DNA of 55,144 bases from Sandarakinorhabdus cyanobacteriorum (GTDB taxonomy: Bacteria; Pseudomonadota; Alphaproteobacteria; Sphingomonadales; Sphingomonadaceae), in assembly GCF_002251755.1 (NCBI RefSeq), contig NZ_NOXT01000122.1, positions 449 to 55,592 on the forward strand, read 5' to 3'. Both the position numbers and the translations under genes were made by a program. Under the pieces are notes generated by a model that made no database searches, had not been told where the DNA came from, and saw nothing but the letters and a program-made list of their open reading frames with translations. Shown in pieces: positions 31,816-41,216 of the stretch. The first letter of the stretch is position 1; each line of letters opens with the position of its first letter.

Positions 31816-33778
31816 ACACCCCTCCAGGTCCAACTTGTTCCATTCGCTGTACCAGATACGCAAGCGCCTTGTCTTGCGGCGCAGCGGCTGAACGCTGCCT
31901 GAGCGCCTGCAGCGCCGCGGCATCGCCACGCTCAAAGGCGGCGTAAAGCCCGGCAAACACCTTGTCGGCCACCGCATCCCCGGCGCCAAGCGGTTCATAC
32001 ACCTCGATCGGCTTCTGCCGGCCGCGCACCCGCACCCGGCCCATCGGCCGGAAATGCTCCAGCCCCATCTGGGTTGCGGCCTCGCCACTGATCAGGGCGG
32101 CGGTCTTCAACGATTTGTTGGCGCCTTCCAGCCGAGCCGCCACGTTCATTGAATCGCCCAGAGCGGTGTACTGGATGCGGCCTTCGCCGCCGAAATTGCC
32201 CACAACGACATCGCCCCAATGCAGGCCCACACGGGTGCGCCCCATCGCCGGGCGGCCATCGCGCGGCTGCTTGAAGCGTTCGCCCACCTGCGCCATCTCC
32301 ACCGCACAGGCGAGTGCCCGGTTGGCATCATCCGGCCGGGCAATCGGCGCGCCCCAGAAGGCGACCACGGCATCGGCGACAAATTTGTCGATGGTGCCGC
32401 CATGCTTCAGCACCACGTCGCTCATCGTGTCGAGATATTCGTTCAGCGTCGCCGCCACCACCTCTGGCGGCTGGCTCTGGCACATCGATGTGAAGCCTTC
32501 GATATCGCTGAACAGCGCAAAGATCGGCCGGCGCTCCCCGCTCAACTGCAGGCGCTCCGGCTCGGCCAGGATCTGCTGGGCCACGTCACGCGGCAGATAT
32601 TTGCCCAGCGCCCCTTGCGCGAACTTGCGCTGTTCGGCGCCCACGATGCGCGCCGTGGTGCTGGCCGCCATCAACGCCAGCAGCCAGCCCACGCCCAGCC
32701 CGGCGCAGGGCAGGCCATAAGTGTCAAAGCCCGCCCCCTGCAGGCCATAGGGCAGCCAGCCCAAGAGGCCAATTTCGGCCAGCACGAACGGCCCCAGCAA
32801 GCGCGCGCCCAGGTCAAAACCGCCGGTCACCGCGCCCAGCGCCACCGCCAATATCGCCAGCGCCCAGATCACCCAGCCCGGCAGGCGTTTGAAATCGCTG
32901 CCATCCAGCGCCTGGGCGATCAGCACGGCGTGCAGTTCCACCCCCGGCGTCGTCTTGCCCGAAAGCCGGGTGAACGGCGTGATGAACCGGTCCGCCTCTG
33001 GCAGATCGGCCCCGATCAGCACGATCTTGCCGGCGATGGCATCCTTCAACGCGGCCGCCGTATCGGCATTGCCGAACAAGTCCACCGGCAGGGAGGCAAA
33101 CACCGGCCGGTCGGCATATTGGGCTTTGCGGAAGATGGCCGAACCCTGATGCCGCTCATAGCCTTTCACGCCGGTGATGGCATTGACCAGCAGCGCCGGC
33201 GGCCGCCCGGCCGGATTGGGCCACTGCCGCCAGGCATTGTCATTGTCCACATCCAGCCGGATATTGGCGGTGCGGACCGGGGCCGATGCCACGCTGCCAA
33301 AGAAATTGCGCATATGCGCTTCCTGCCAGGGCATGACGAACTCGCCATTCTCAGCATTGCTGGAAAAGCCGAAGAAGGTCGGCGTCTTCATGTCCAACAA
33401 TGCGGCCTTCAGCACCGGGTCTTCCGGCTGCGGCTGGTCAATCAGGATGTCGACGCCGATGGCGCGTGGCCCCAGCGCATCCAGATTGGTGAGTGCCCGG
33501 GCCAGCATGGTGCGATCGAGCGGCGACCGCTTGCCAGTGGCCGTCAACGTCTCCTCGGTGAACACCACCAGCACCACACGCGGATCCTGGTCCACCCGTG
33601 GGGCGGTCAGGTCCACGCGCACATCATAGAGGCCGCGCTCGGCCGAGAGGGCCAGTGGCAGATTCCAGCTGAAGCGCGCGATGAACAGCGCCAGCAGCAA
33701 CACCAGCAGCGTCACCGACAGGCGCAGCGGCCCGGCCGTGGTGATCGCGCGGCGCATCGTGGCAATCCGGCTGGCCAT
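31802..33778 (-). CDS. CHASE2-domain class III adenylate/guanylate cyclase
   Basis: A 658-residue membrane receptor cyclase. An N-terminal membrane helix (about 17-36) leads to an extracytoplasmic CHASE2 domain (about 40-295; 'DPRVVLVVFTEETLTATGKR', 'DAIAGKIVLIGADLPEADRF'). Three C-terminal membrane helices follow (about 300-390), then the catalytic domain (about 415-610). The latter shows 'FALFSDIEGFTSMCQSQPPE', 'GGTIDKFVADAVVAFWGAP' and 'YTALGDSMNVAARLEG'. Usual KFxGD is KFVAD here; both metal Asp residues remain. It makes cAMP or cGMP from an external cue. The downstream FecR-like exported protein overlaps it and is a probable partner. Confidence 0.92.
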   Translation of the reverse strand: MASRIATMRRAITTAGPLRLSVTLLVLLLALFIARFSWNLPLALSAERGLYDVRVDLTAPRVDQDPRVVLVVFTEETLTATGKRSPLDRTMLARALTNLDALGPRAIGVDILIDQPQPEDPVLKAALLDMKTPTFFGFSSNAENGEFVMPWQEAHMRNFFGSVASAPVRTANIRLDVDNDNAWRQWPNPAGRPPALLVNAITGVKGYERHQGSAIFRKAQYADRPVFASLPVDLFGNADTAAALKDAIAGKIVLIGADLPEADRFITPFTRLSGKTTPGVELHAVLIAQALDGSDFKRLPGWVIWALAILAVALGAVTGGFDLGARLLGPFVLAEIGLLGWLPYGLQGAGFDTYGLPCAGLGVGWLLALMAASTTARIVGAEQRKFAQGALGKYLPRDVAQQILAEPERLQLSGERRPIFALFSDIEGFTSMCQSQPPEVVAATLNEYLDTMSDVVLKHGGTIDKFVADAVVAFWGAPIARPDDANRALACAVEMAQVGERFKQPRDGRPAMGRTRVGLHWGDVVVGNFGGEGRIQYTALGDSMNVAARLEGANKSLKTAALISGEAATQMGLEHFRPMGRVRVRGRQKPIEVYEPLGAGDAVADKVFAGLYAAFERGDAAALQALRQRSAAAPQDKALAYLVQRMEQVGPGGVYDLD

Positions 33779-33908
33779 GCTTCCCCTGTTGATGGCTCGA
33801 TGGCCGCATCATAAGACCGTTCCGGCCGCTGGCGCCAGCCCTCCTGCATGATTGCAGCCCAGCAGCACAGCGCCTAGCATCCCGCTTGGGGGGAGGCAGC
33901 GGATCAGC

Positions 33909-35372
33909 ATGGGCAGGATCAACCGGCGGCAGGCTTTGCAAGGCATTGGTGCCAGTCTTGGCCTGGCTGCGGCCAGCCGGGCCGCCACCGGCAAGCGGCC
34001 AAACATCGTCATGATCGTCGTCGACGACATGCGATTCGATGAATTTGGCGCAGCCGGCCACCCCTGGCTGGAAACCCCGAACATCGATCGACTGGCCCGG
34101 GAGGGCGCGATGTTCACTGAAGCCATCCACGCCATCCCCTTGTGCTCGCCCAACCGCGCCTCGATCCTCACCGGCCAATATCCGTCGCGCCATGGCGTGG
34201 CCGGCAACGAGGCGCGCAGCGAATTGAGCCATCGGCTGCAGACCTTCCCGCGCGCCCTGCAGCGCAGCGGCTATCGCACCGGCTTTGTCGGCAAGTGGCA
34301 CATGGGCAATGATGCCACGCCGCGCCCCGGCTTTGATTATTGGGTCAGCTTCCCCGGCCAGGGCGCCATCATCGATCCGCAGCTGCATGAAAACGGCCGA
34401 CTGACCACGGTGCCCGGCTATATCACCGATCTGCTCACCGATCGGTCTTTGGCCTTCCTGCACGCCGCCGCCGCCGGGTCGCAGCCATTTTTTCTGTATC
34501 TCGGCCACAAGGCCATCCACCCTGATGCGGTGCAGCACAATGATGGATCGATCGATCCCAACGTGCCCAGCCGCTTCATCCCGGCCCCGCGCCACGATGG
34601 GCGTTATGCCGGCAAGGCGGTGCCACGGCGGCCCAATTTCGTGCCGCCCGATCAATTGCCCGACAACAATGCCCAGGTGGCGGCGCTGTTGGCACGCAAA
34701 TATGCGGCCGGAACCCGCGCCCGCTATAAGGCCGAGATTGATGCCAGTTCATCGGATGCAACCGTGCGTGGGCGGGCGGAAATGCTGCTGTCCATCGATG
34801 AAGGCCTGGGGCGCATCCTGCGGCAACTCGAAGCCGATGGCGTGCTCGAAAACACGGTGATCCTGTTCACCAGCGACAACGGCTATTTCCATGGCGAGCA
34901 TGGCCTGAGCGTGGAGCGCCGCCTGCCATTCGAGGAGGCGGTGAAGGCCCCCTTGCTGGTGCGGGCGCCCGGTCTTGCCCGGCCGGGCAGCCGCATCGAC
35001 GCGCTGGTGTCCAGCGTCGATCTGGCGCCCACCGTCCTCGAACTGGCCGGCGCACCCATCGGGCCGCACATCCAGGGCCGCAGCTTTGCCGCCACCCTGT
35101 CCGGAGCGGCGCGAGGGCGTGACCAAGTCTATATCGAATATGGCGGTGACGCGGTGTTCGACTGGCTGGACGATGCCGGCTATCGCGCCATCCGCACCAG
35201 GCAGCACAAATATGTCCACTGGATCCAGCACCCGGAGCGCGATGCGCTCTATGATCTGGCCAGCGACCCGTTCGAACAGCGCAACCGCATTGGCGATCCC
35301 GCCCTGGCGCCGCTGCTCGCCGATCTCAAGGCCCGGCTGCGGGCTGCGGTGGCCGATGCCGTCGGGCTCTAG
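33909..35372 (+). CDS. Tat-exported Cys-type sulfatase
   Basis: A 487-residue arylsulfatase-family hydrolase. The twin-arginine signal '[20 protein letters not shown]' sends it folded to the periplasm. The formylglycine site is '[13 protein letters not shown]' with C79 (C-x-P-x-R). Metal residues are D39-D40 in '[15 protein letters not shown]' and the DN pair in '[16 protein letters not shown]'. A Cys-type site needs a formylglycine-generating enzyme or anSME elsewhere; none is in the window. Choline sulfatase and N-sulfoglucosamine sulfohydrolase-like enzymes share this layout, so the substrate stays open. The ATG at 33909 follows GGGGGGAGG at a rather long 12-base distance. Its TAG stop shares the CTAG with the convergent cobT stop. 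Confidence 0.9.
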   Translation: MGRINRRQALQGIGASLGLAAASRAATGKRPNIVMIVVDDMRFDEFGAAGHPWLETPNIDRLAREGAMFTEAIHAIPLCSPNRASILTGQYPSRHGVAGNEARSELSHRLQTFPRALQRSGYRTGFVGKWHMGNDATPRPGFDYWVSFPGQGAIIDPQLHENGRLTTVPGYITDLLTDRSLAFLHAAAAGSQPFFLYLGHKAIHPDAVQHNDGSIDPNVPSRFIPAPRHDGRYAGKAVPRRPNFVPPDQLPDNNAQVAALLARKYAAGTRARYKAEIDASSSDATVRGRAEMLLSIDEGLGRILRQLEADGVLENTVILFTSDNGYFHGEHGLSVERRLPFEEAVKAPLLVRAPGLARPGSRIDALVSSVDLAPTVLELAGAPIGPHIQGRSFAATLSGAARGRDQVYIEYGGDAVFDWLDDAGYRAIRTRQHKYVHWIQHPERDALYDLASDPFEQRNRIGDPALAPLLADLKARLRAAVADAVGL

Positions 35373-37243
35373 CGCCGGCGGCCGCGGCCACCGCCGCGAC
35401 CGGCGCCCTTGCCACCATCCACATCAAACAGCCCGGCCAGGCTTTCGATGATGGTGCCGCCCAGCTGCTCGGCATCCATGATGGTGACAGCGCGGGCATA
35501 ATAGCGCGTCACATCATGGCCGATGCCGATGGCGATCAGCTCGACCGGGCTGCGCGTCTCGATTTGCTTGATCACGGCGCGCAGGTGCCGCTCCAGATAA
35601 TTGCCGCTGTTCACCGACAGGGTGGAATCATCCACCGGCGCGCCATCGGAAATCACCATCAGGATGCGCCGGTCTTCGGGCCGCGCCAGCAGCCGCTCGT
35701 GCGCCCACAGCAGCGCCTCGCCATCGATATTCTCTTTCAGCAGGCCCTCGCGCATCATCAGGCCCAGATTCTTGCGCGCTCGCCGCCATGGCGCATCGGC
35801 CTGCTTGTAAACGATGTGGCGCAAATCATTGAGCCGCCCCGGCTTGGCCGGCCGGCCGGCCGCGAGCCAGGCCTCGCGGCTCTGGCCGCCCTTCCAGGCG
35901 CGGGTCGTGAAGCCCAGAATCTCGGTCTTCACCGCGCAGCGTTCCAGCGTGCGGGCCAGGATATCGGCGCAGATGGCGGCAATGGAAATCGGCCGGCCGC
36001 GCATCGAACCCGAATTGTCGATGAGCAGCGTCACCACCGTATCGCGGAAATCCGTGTCGCGTTCGATCTTGTAACTGAGGGCATGGGCCGGGTTGGTGAC
36101 GATGCGCACCAGCCGGGCGGCATCCAGCAGGCCCTCCTCCTGGTCGAAATCCCAGCTGCGGTTCTGCTGCGCCATCAGCCGGCGCTGCAGCCGGTTGGCC
36201 AGCTTGGTCACCGCCGATTGCAGCGGGATCAGCTGCTGGTCCAGATAGGCGCGCAGCCGGGTCAACTCCTCGTCGTCACACAGGTCGGCAGCACCCACCA
36301 CCTCGTCAAACTTGGTCAGATAGGGCTTGTAGTCAAAATCCGGCGGCAGGTCGCTCAATGGCATGTTCGGCCGCCATGGCATCATGCCCTCATGGCCCTC
36401 GTCGCCCATCTCGGCGTCAGACACCTCGTCGGTGTCCATCTCCACCTCGCGCTGCTCGGCATCCTCGGGCGCATCGCTGGACTCTTCGGCGCGGGTCTCG
36501 GTCGATTGCTCGTTGCCGCCGCCGTCGTCCTCCTGGTTCTCCTCATTGTCCTCGCCGGGCTGTTCCTCCTCGGCGCCATCGTCCGATTGCTCGGTCTCGT
36601 CACTGGACTCTTCGGGATCGGCGGCCAGGCCCAGATCGGCCAGCACATGGCGCATCATCTGGCCGAACTGCGCCTGATCGCCCATCGATGCCGCCAGCGC
36701 GTCCAGATGGCTGCCGGCCTGCGCCTCGATAGCCCCTCGCACCATATCCACCGCCTGCTGGGCCACCCGCGGCACCGCGGCACCGGTCAGCCGCTCACGC
36801 ACCATCAGGCTGATCGCGGTGGCCAGCGGCACTTCATCGGCGGTGCGGGCGCGCACGATCGGATCGGTGCGCAGCCGCTGCTCGGTCATCCGGTCAAGGT
36901 TGCGGGCGACGCCGGCCATTTCGTTGGCGCCCAGCGCCTCGAACCGCGCCTGCTCAACCGCGTTCCAGATATCGCGCGCCAGCCCCGCATCGGGCTGATC
37001 GGCGGCATGCACCTTGGGATCATGATGCAGCCGCTTCAGCGCGAAACTGTCGGCCCAGCCGCGCACTTCGGCCACCTGCTCGGCCGGCAGCGCGCGCGCC
37101 GGCTGCGGCACCCGCGCCTGATCGCCGAAACAGCCCGGCTTGTCGGCGGTATAGGCCAATTCCATGTCGGGCGCATGGCCCATCGCCCGCATGGTCGCGG
37201 CCACCGCCTGGCGGAAATCCTCGATGGGGCTCTGTTCAGCCAT
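35369..37243 (-). CDS. cobT: Cobaltochelatase-type subunit CobT
   Basis: A 624-residue protein. It has an N-terminal CobT domain (about 1-200), a highly acidic Glu/Asp linker (about 215-295; '[20 protein letters not shown]'), and a C-terminal von Willebrand A domain whose MIDAS motif is '[20 protein letters not shown]' with '[12 protein letters not shown]'. A Gly/Arg-rich tail ends the protein. With CobS it forms the AAA+ chaperone of aerobic cobaltochelatase. In many alphaproteobacteria CobS/CobT occur without cobN and may serve another chelatase or MoxR-like role. It starts exactly at the TAA of the PIN-toxin gene (TAATG). A VapBC pair separates it from cobS. Confidence 0.92.
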   Translation of the reverse strand: MAEQSPIEDFRQAVAATMRAMGHAPDMELAYTADKPGCFGDQARVPQPARALPAEQVAEVRGWADSFALKRLHHDPKVHAADQPDAGLARDIWNAVEQARFEALGANEMAGVARNLDRMTEQRLRTDPIVRARTADEVPLATAISLMVRERLTGAAVPRVAQQAVDMVRGAIEAQAGSHLDALAASMGDQAQFGQMMRHVLADLGLAADPEESSDETEQSDDGAEEEQPGEDNEENQEDDGGGNEQSTETRAEESSDAPEDAEQREVEMDTDEVSDAEMGDEGHEGMMPWRPNMPLSDLPPDFDYKPYLTKFDEVVGAADLCDDEELTRLRAYLDQQLIPLQSAVTKLANRLQRRLMAQQNRSWDFDQEEGLLDAARLVRIVTNPAHALSYKIERDTDFRDTVVTLLIDNSGSMRGRPISIAAICADILARTLERCAVKTEILGFTTRAWKGGQSREAWLAAGRPAKPGRLNDLRHIVYKQADAPWRRARKNLGLMMREGLLKENIDGEALLWAHERLLARPEDRRILMVISDGAPVDDSTLSVNSGNYLERHLRAVIKQIETRSPVELIAIGIGHDVTRYYARAVTIMDAEQLGGTIIESLAGLFDVDGGKGAGRGGGRGRRR

Positions 37244-37638
37244 TACCACAGCACCTTGCAGCCAAATTCAGAGAACGCGCTATCGCACGTCACCACCGTC
37301 ATCCCTTCTGCCAGTGCCTGCGCCGCGATCAACCTGTCAAATGGATCGCGGTGGACGCCTGGCAACAGTCCCGCAGCCAGCGCATGGGCATCGGTGATCG
37401 GTAACGGCTCGAACCGGTTTTCGGCCATCAGGCGGGGAAAATCGGCGGCCGGGTCAGGAAACAATCCCAGCTTGCCGATTCGGAACTTGATCGCGATTTC
37501 AAGGGCCACAACCGGGCTGACAAACACCGGATGACGCGCGGCCGTCAGCGCTTCAGTCGCCGCTGGCCCCAGCAACGCCGGCGCGGCCCACCACCAAATG
37601 GCGGCATGGGTATCAAGCAGCAGCCTCACACCCGTCAC
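37243..37638 (-). CDS. vapC: PIN-domain toxin (VapC-type)
   Basis: A 131-residue PIN nuclease: '[20 protein letters not shown]' (first Asp), '[20 protein letters not shown]' (Glu), '[20 protein letters not shown]' and 'TCDSAF' (last Asps). The complete acidic quartet suggests an active RNase, presumably cutting tRNA or rRNA. The GTG start at 37638 overlaps the antitoxin stop (GTGA), the usual coupling of toxin to antitoxin. The longer frame to 37662 would overlap the antitoxin by about 28 bases. It is placed between cobS and cobT, ending one base before the cobT ATG begins. Confidence 0.88.
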   Translation of the reverse strand: MTGVRLLLDTHAAIWWWAAPALLGPAATEALTAARHPVFVSPVVALEIAIKFRIGKLGLFPDPAADFPRLMAENRFEPLPITDAHALAAGLLPGVHRDPFDRLIAAQALAEGMTVVTCDSAFSEFGCKVLW

Positions 37639-37898
37639 ATTGCGCTGATCTTGGCTTCCCACGCATCAATGTCAGCATCGGTCATCGCGGAGCTCATCGC
37701 ATCGTCGACCAGTGCCGCAAGTGCCGGCCAGCCGCCCGGCTTGCGTTCGAAGGGAATGTCATCGGCAGCATCCAGCTTCACCAGCTTTGCATAAGGCTTG
37801 CCGGCCTTGGCGATCACGATTTCCTCTCCGGCATGGGCGCGGTCGAGCAGGCGCGAAAGATGCGTCTTTGCGTCGTGAACATTGACAGTTGCCGGCAT
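37635..37898 (-). CDS. Phd/YefM-type antitoxin of the PIN toxin
   Basis: An 87-residue antitoxin: 'MPATVNVHDAKTHLSRLLDR' then 'AHAGEEIVIAKAGKPYAKLV', the standard Phd/YefM N-terminal DNA-binding fold. A C-terminal toxin-wrapping segment is rich in acidic and aromatic residues ('ALVDDAMSSAMTDADIDAWE'). It should neutralise the PIN toxin and autoregulate the pair. The upstream 48 bases contain AT-rich repeats (CTAACTTGGCTAAG on the minus strand), a likely promoter/operator. It and the toxin are the only genes separating cobS and cobT. Confidence 0.88.
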   Translation of the reverse strand: MPATVNVHDAKTHLSRLLDRAHAGEEIVIAKAGKPYAKLVKLDAADDIPFERKPGGWPALAALVDDAMSSAMTDADIDAWEAKISAM

Positions 37899-37946
37899 CA
37901 CCACACCTCACTTAGCCAAGTTAGTCCAGTTTGTGCCGGATGGCAA

Positions 37947-38942
37947 TCAACGCTTCGCCTTGGCCGCCACGCTTTCCGGCAATTCCTCGCCGAACACGCG
38001 CTGATAATATTCGGCGACGATGCTGCGCTCCGCCTCGTCGCACTTGTTCAGGAACGACAGGCGGAAGGCAAAGCCCACGGAGCCAAAGATCACCGCATTC
38101 TGCGCCCAGGTGATCACCGTGCGCGGGCTCATCACCGTGGAAATGTCGCCGCCGATGAAGCCCGACCGTGTCATGTCGGCCACGCGCACCATGTTGGCCA
38201 CGGTCTTGCGGCCGGCATCGCTGTCAAACTGCTTCACCTTGGCCACCACGATGGCGGTTTCGGTGTGGTGGGGCAGATAATTCAGCGTGGTGACGATGCT
38301 CCACCGGTCCATCTGGCCCTGGTTGATCTGCTGCGTGCCGTGATACAGCCCACTGGTGTCACCCAGGCCCACGGTGTTGGCGGTGGCAAACAGCCGGAAC
38401 CACGGGTTGGGCCGGATCACCCGGTTCTGGTCAAGCAGGGTCAGCTTGCCTTCCACTTCCAGCACGCGCTGGATCACGAACATCACGTCGGGGCGGCCGG
38501 CATCATATTCGTCGAACACCAGCGCCGTCGGCGTCTGCAGCGCCCAGGGCAGCAGGCCTTCGCGGAACTCGGTCACCTGCGTGCCGTTCCGGAGCACGAT
38601 GGCATCCTTGCCGATCAGATCGATGCGGCTGATATGGCTGTCGAGGTTGATGCGGATGCACGGCCAGTTCAGCCGCGCCGCCACCTGCTCGATATGGGTG
38701 GATTTGCCGGTGCCGTGATAGCCCTGCACCATCACCCGGCGGTTGTGGGCAAAGCCGGCCAGGATGGCGAGCGTGGTGTCGGGATCGAACACGTACGACG
38801 GGTCCAGATCCGGCACGCGTTCATCGGCAATGGAAAAGGCCGGCACCGCCATGTCGATATCGACCCCGAACACCTCGCGGGCGTCCACCGTGGTGTCGGG
38901 CGCGGAAAGGGCCACCGGGCGGGTTTCGTGCATCTCGCTCAC
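37947..38942 (-). CDS. cobS: Cobaltochelatase-type AAA+ ATPase CobS
   Basis: A 331-residue MoxR-like AAA+ ATPase. Walker A is '[20 protein letters not shown]', Walker B '[20 protein letters not shown]', sensor 1 '[15 protein letters not shown]', and the family tail is '[20 protein letters not shown]'. The N-terminal '[20 protein letters not shown]' is characteristic of CobS. It forms hexamers that work with CobT on metal insertion. The start is GTG at 38942, overlapping the J-domain gene stop (GTGA); ATG 38933 is possible. Downstream, in place of an adjacent cobT, lies the PIN/Phd toxin-antitoxin pair. Confidence 0.93.
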   Translation of the reverse strand: MSEMHETRPVALSAPDTTVDAREVFGVDIDMAVPAFSIADERVPDLDPSYVFDPDTTLAILAGFAHNRRVMVQGYHGTGKSTHIEQVAARLNWPCIRINLDSHISRIDLIGKDAIVLRNGTQVTEFREGLLPWALQTPTALVFDEYDAGRPDVMFVIQRVLEVEGKLTLLDQNRVIRPNPWFRLFATANTVGLGDTSGLYHGTQQINQGQMDRWSIVTTLNYLPHHTETAIVVAKVKQFDSDAGRKTVANMVRVADMTRSGFIGGDISTVMSPRTVITWAQNAVIFGSVGFAFRLSFLNKCDEAERSIVAEYYQRVFGEELPESVAAKAKR

Positions 38943-39520
38943 GTCTTGTTCGACTCCATCTTGTATCCGGCAGCGGATTTCAGGTGCGTAAAGGCGTTGA
39001 CCACCGCCTGCAACTTTCCTTCGTGTGACCGGTCCCCCCCATTGCTGTCAGGGTGGTATCGGCGCACCAGCGCGCGATAGGCGCGGCGGATATCGGCGGG
39101 GCTGGCATTGCGGTCCAGCCCCAGCGCGCCCAGTGCCTTGGCATCACCGGGCGCCGCCCATTTGCCGGGTGGCGGTTTCGGCCGCGCCGGGCCCTTGCCG
39201 CTGAACAGCTCGTGCGGATCGCCGATGGTGAAGGCCGGCTTGCCCCGCACCATGTCCTGCACCCAGCCGGCCATCGGTGATTGCGCGGCGTGGATCTCGT
39301 CAACGCTCATCCCGTCGAAATAATTATAGCCGGCGTTGAAGGCACGCACATGTTCAAGGCACAGAAACTGCCATCCGCCCACATCGCCGGGCACCTTGTT
39401 CGATCGCGGCGCGCGAAATTCCCCGGCCTCGCCACAGCCCGGCCAGGCACAGGCCTGCGGCTGGGCCTGTTCAACCCGCCCGTGCCACCGGTTGGGGCGT
39501 CTGGCATTTGGCTCGGAAAT
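38939..39520 (-). CDS. J-domain (DnaJ-like) protein with unusual start
   Basis: About 193 residues. The first part resembles proteobacterial J-proteins with a Cys-His N-terminus ('[20 protein letters not shown]', '[11 protein letters not shown]', '[20 protein letters not shown]'). The C-terminal J-domain '[20 protein letters not shown]' carries the HPD motif in '[15 protein letters not shown]'. It should stimulate a DnaK-type Hsp70. There is no ATG, GTG or TTG in a plausible position: the frame extends upstream through the bolA promoter. An ATT codon at 39518-39520 with AGGGA seven bases upstream fits the family N-terminus, so I propose it as the start with caution. Divergent from bolA. Confidence 0.75.
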   Translation of the reverse strand: MSEPNARRPNRWHGRVEQAQPQACAWPGCGEAGEFRAPRSNKVPGDVGGWQFLCLEHVRAFNAGYNYFDGMSVDEIHAAQSPMAGWVQDMVRGKPAFTIGDPHELFSGKGPARPKPPPGKWAAPGDAKALGALGLDRNASPADIRRAYRALVRRYHPDSNGGDRSHEGKLQAVVNAFTHLKSAAGYKMESNKT

Positions 39521-39572
39521 GACGGTGTCCCTTTGTTTCAGCCGGTCTATAACGGCCGGCAAAGGAGTGCAT

Positions 39573-39851
39573 ATGGGCAAGGTTGCCGCAGAAATCCACG
39601 CGCGTCTCACCGCCGCGCTGTCACCGTCCATCCTCGAAGTGATTGACGACAGCCACCAGCACCACGGCCACGCCGGCCACCGCGGCGACGATGCCGAATC
39701 GCACTTCACCGTGAAGCTCGTCGCTGCCAGCTTTGCCGGCCAGTCGCGCATCGCCCGCCAACGCGCCGTCTATGCCGCGCTGGGCGATCTTGTCGCCCCC
39801 GATCGCATCCACGCGCTGCGCATCATCGCTGCGGCACCGGGGGAAGGCTGA
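39573..39851 (+). CDS. bolA: BolA family protein
   Basis: A 92-residue BolA-like protein: 'KVAAEIHARLTAALSPSILE', 'VIDDSHQHHGHAGHR' (Fe-S/glutaredoxin-binding His-rich loop), 'ESHFTVKLVAASFAGQSRIA' and 'RQRAVYAALGDLVAPDRIHA' (class II KH fold with helix-turn-helix). BolA proteins pair with monothiol glutaredoxins and affect iron-sulfur trafficking and morphology. GGAG lies eight bases before the ATG at 39573. The stop overlaps the next gene (TGATG), and the gene is divergent from the J-domain protein, a common arrangement in related bacteria. Confidence 0.93.
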   Translation: MGKVAAEIHARLTAALSPSILEVIDDSHQHHGHAGHRGDDAESHFTVKLVAASFAGQSRIARQRAVYAALGDLVAPDRIHALRIIAAAPGEG

Positions 39852-40936
39852 TGCGCGCGGCGGCCGCCACCATCGCCACCATGCTTGCCCTGCTGTTGGC
39901 TGCCCCGGCGCTGGCTGCCACCGAAAGCATAGGCAGCCTCGATGCCGTGCCCATCATCGATCGCCTCGATGTCGCCGATCTGCCCGCCGGGCAGCTGCAG
40001 CGCTTCTGGTTCCGCGCCGGCGCCAGCCCGGTGGGCCAGCCCTGGCTGGTGCCGGTGGTGGTGGTGAAGGGCGCCACACCCGGCCCGCGCCTGCTGCTCA
40101 CCGCCGGCATCCATGGCGATGAACTCAATGGCATCGCCGTGCTGCACCGCCTGGCCGGCACGGTCGATCCCGCCAAACTCGCCGGCACGCTGGTCATGGT
40201 CCCAGGCCTCAACCCGCCGGGCCTGATGCAGTCGGCCCGCCAGTTCACGCCCGATTGGGGCCGCAGCGCCCCCAATCTCAACCGCGAAATGCCCGGCAAG
40301 GAAGGCGGCAACACAGTGGCCGATTTCGCCGGCCGGCTGTGGAACCGCCTGGTTCGGCCCAATGCCGATACCGCCGTTGATCTCCACACCCAGTCGCGCG
40401 GCACCGCTTATATGATGTATGTCTTTGCCTCCAACGCCCGCACGCGGCGCATGGCCGAACTGGTCGGGCCCGACATCATCAAGATGGACAAGGGGGACAA
40501 GGGCACGGTGGAAAACACCCTCACCGATGATGGCGTGCCGGCGATCACGCTGGAACTGGGCCGGCCCGAGATGTTCGACGATGCGATGATCGCCCGCGCC
40601 GAAGCCGGCCTCACCAACCTGATGCGCGAGCTGAAGATGCTGCCCGGCAAGGTGACCCCACCGCCGGCCAGCCTGTTTGTCGCCAATGATCTGATGCCCG
40701 CCCGCGCCACGAAGGCCGGCTGGGCCCGGCTGCTGCTGCCGCTGGGCGCTGCGGTCAAGAAAGACCAGCCGCTGGCCGAAATCCGCGACAGCTTCGGCCG
40801 CCTGGTCGAAACCGTGCTCAGCCCGGTGGATGGCCGCATCAGCATGATCGCCACCGATCCCCGCACCGATCAGGGCGCCAGCATCGCCCGCATCACCTGG
40901 TGGTCCCCCGACCCCGCCTGCGCAAACGGCTGTTGA
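39851..40936 (+). CDS. Exported succinylglutamate desuccinylase/aspartoacylase-like M14 hydrolase
   Basis: A 361-residue protein with a signal peptide (MRAAAATIATMLALLLAAPA) and the AstE/AspA zinc-hydrolase fold. Zinc ligands are H88 and E91 in 'AGIHGDELNG' and the His of 'AVDLHTQ'; 'LNREMPG' carries the substrate Asn-Arg pair. The C-terminal beta domain ('SPVDGRISMIATDPRTDQG') is that of the family. The signal peptide indicates a periplasmic deacylase or carboxypeptidase rather than the cytosolic AstE. It is coupled to bolA by a one-base stop/start overlap. The natural substrate is not inferable. Confidence 0.88.
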   Translation: MRAAAATIATMLALLLAAPALAATESIGSLDAVPIIDRLDVADLPAGQLQRFWFRAGASPVGQPWLVPVVVVKGATPGPRLLLTAGIHGDELNGIAVLHRLAGTVDPAKLAGTLVMVPGLNPPGLMQSARQFTPDWGRSAPNLNREMPGKEGGNTVADFAGRLWNRLVRPNADTAVDLHTQSRGTAYMMYVFASNARTRRMAELVGPDIIKMDKGDKGTVENTLTDDGVPAITLELGRPEMFDDAMIARAEAGLTNLMRELKMLPGKVTPPPASLFVANDLMPARATKAGWARLLLPLGAAVKKDQPLAEIRDSFGRLVETVLSPVDGRISMIATDPRTDQGASIARITWWSPDPACANGC

Positions 40937-40970
40937 ACCCATCGCCCCAAGCCGCTAATCCCGCAACCGG

Positions 40971-41045
<75 letters not shown>

Positions 41046-41216
41046 TGCTCGCAGATGAATCGGTCTGCTCCAGTTTGACAAGCAGTGGCGGCGCGGGTGC
41101 AGGGCGGGCCTGTCAAAGGCACTGCTGGTCGAATGGCGGTCGCCAGCCCAAAATCCGAATCTGCGCGTTTCGGCCGGTCGCCCTTTGCCCGCATCAACCA
41201 AGGGGCAGAAAATCGG

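Noticed and set aside
35369-38942. Vitamin B12 biosynthesis locus and cobalamin riboswitch
   Set aside because: Only cobS and cobT are present. No cobN or other cob genes, and no cobalamin-riboswitch-like leader was seen. cobS/cobT often occur alone in alphaproteobacteria.
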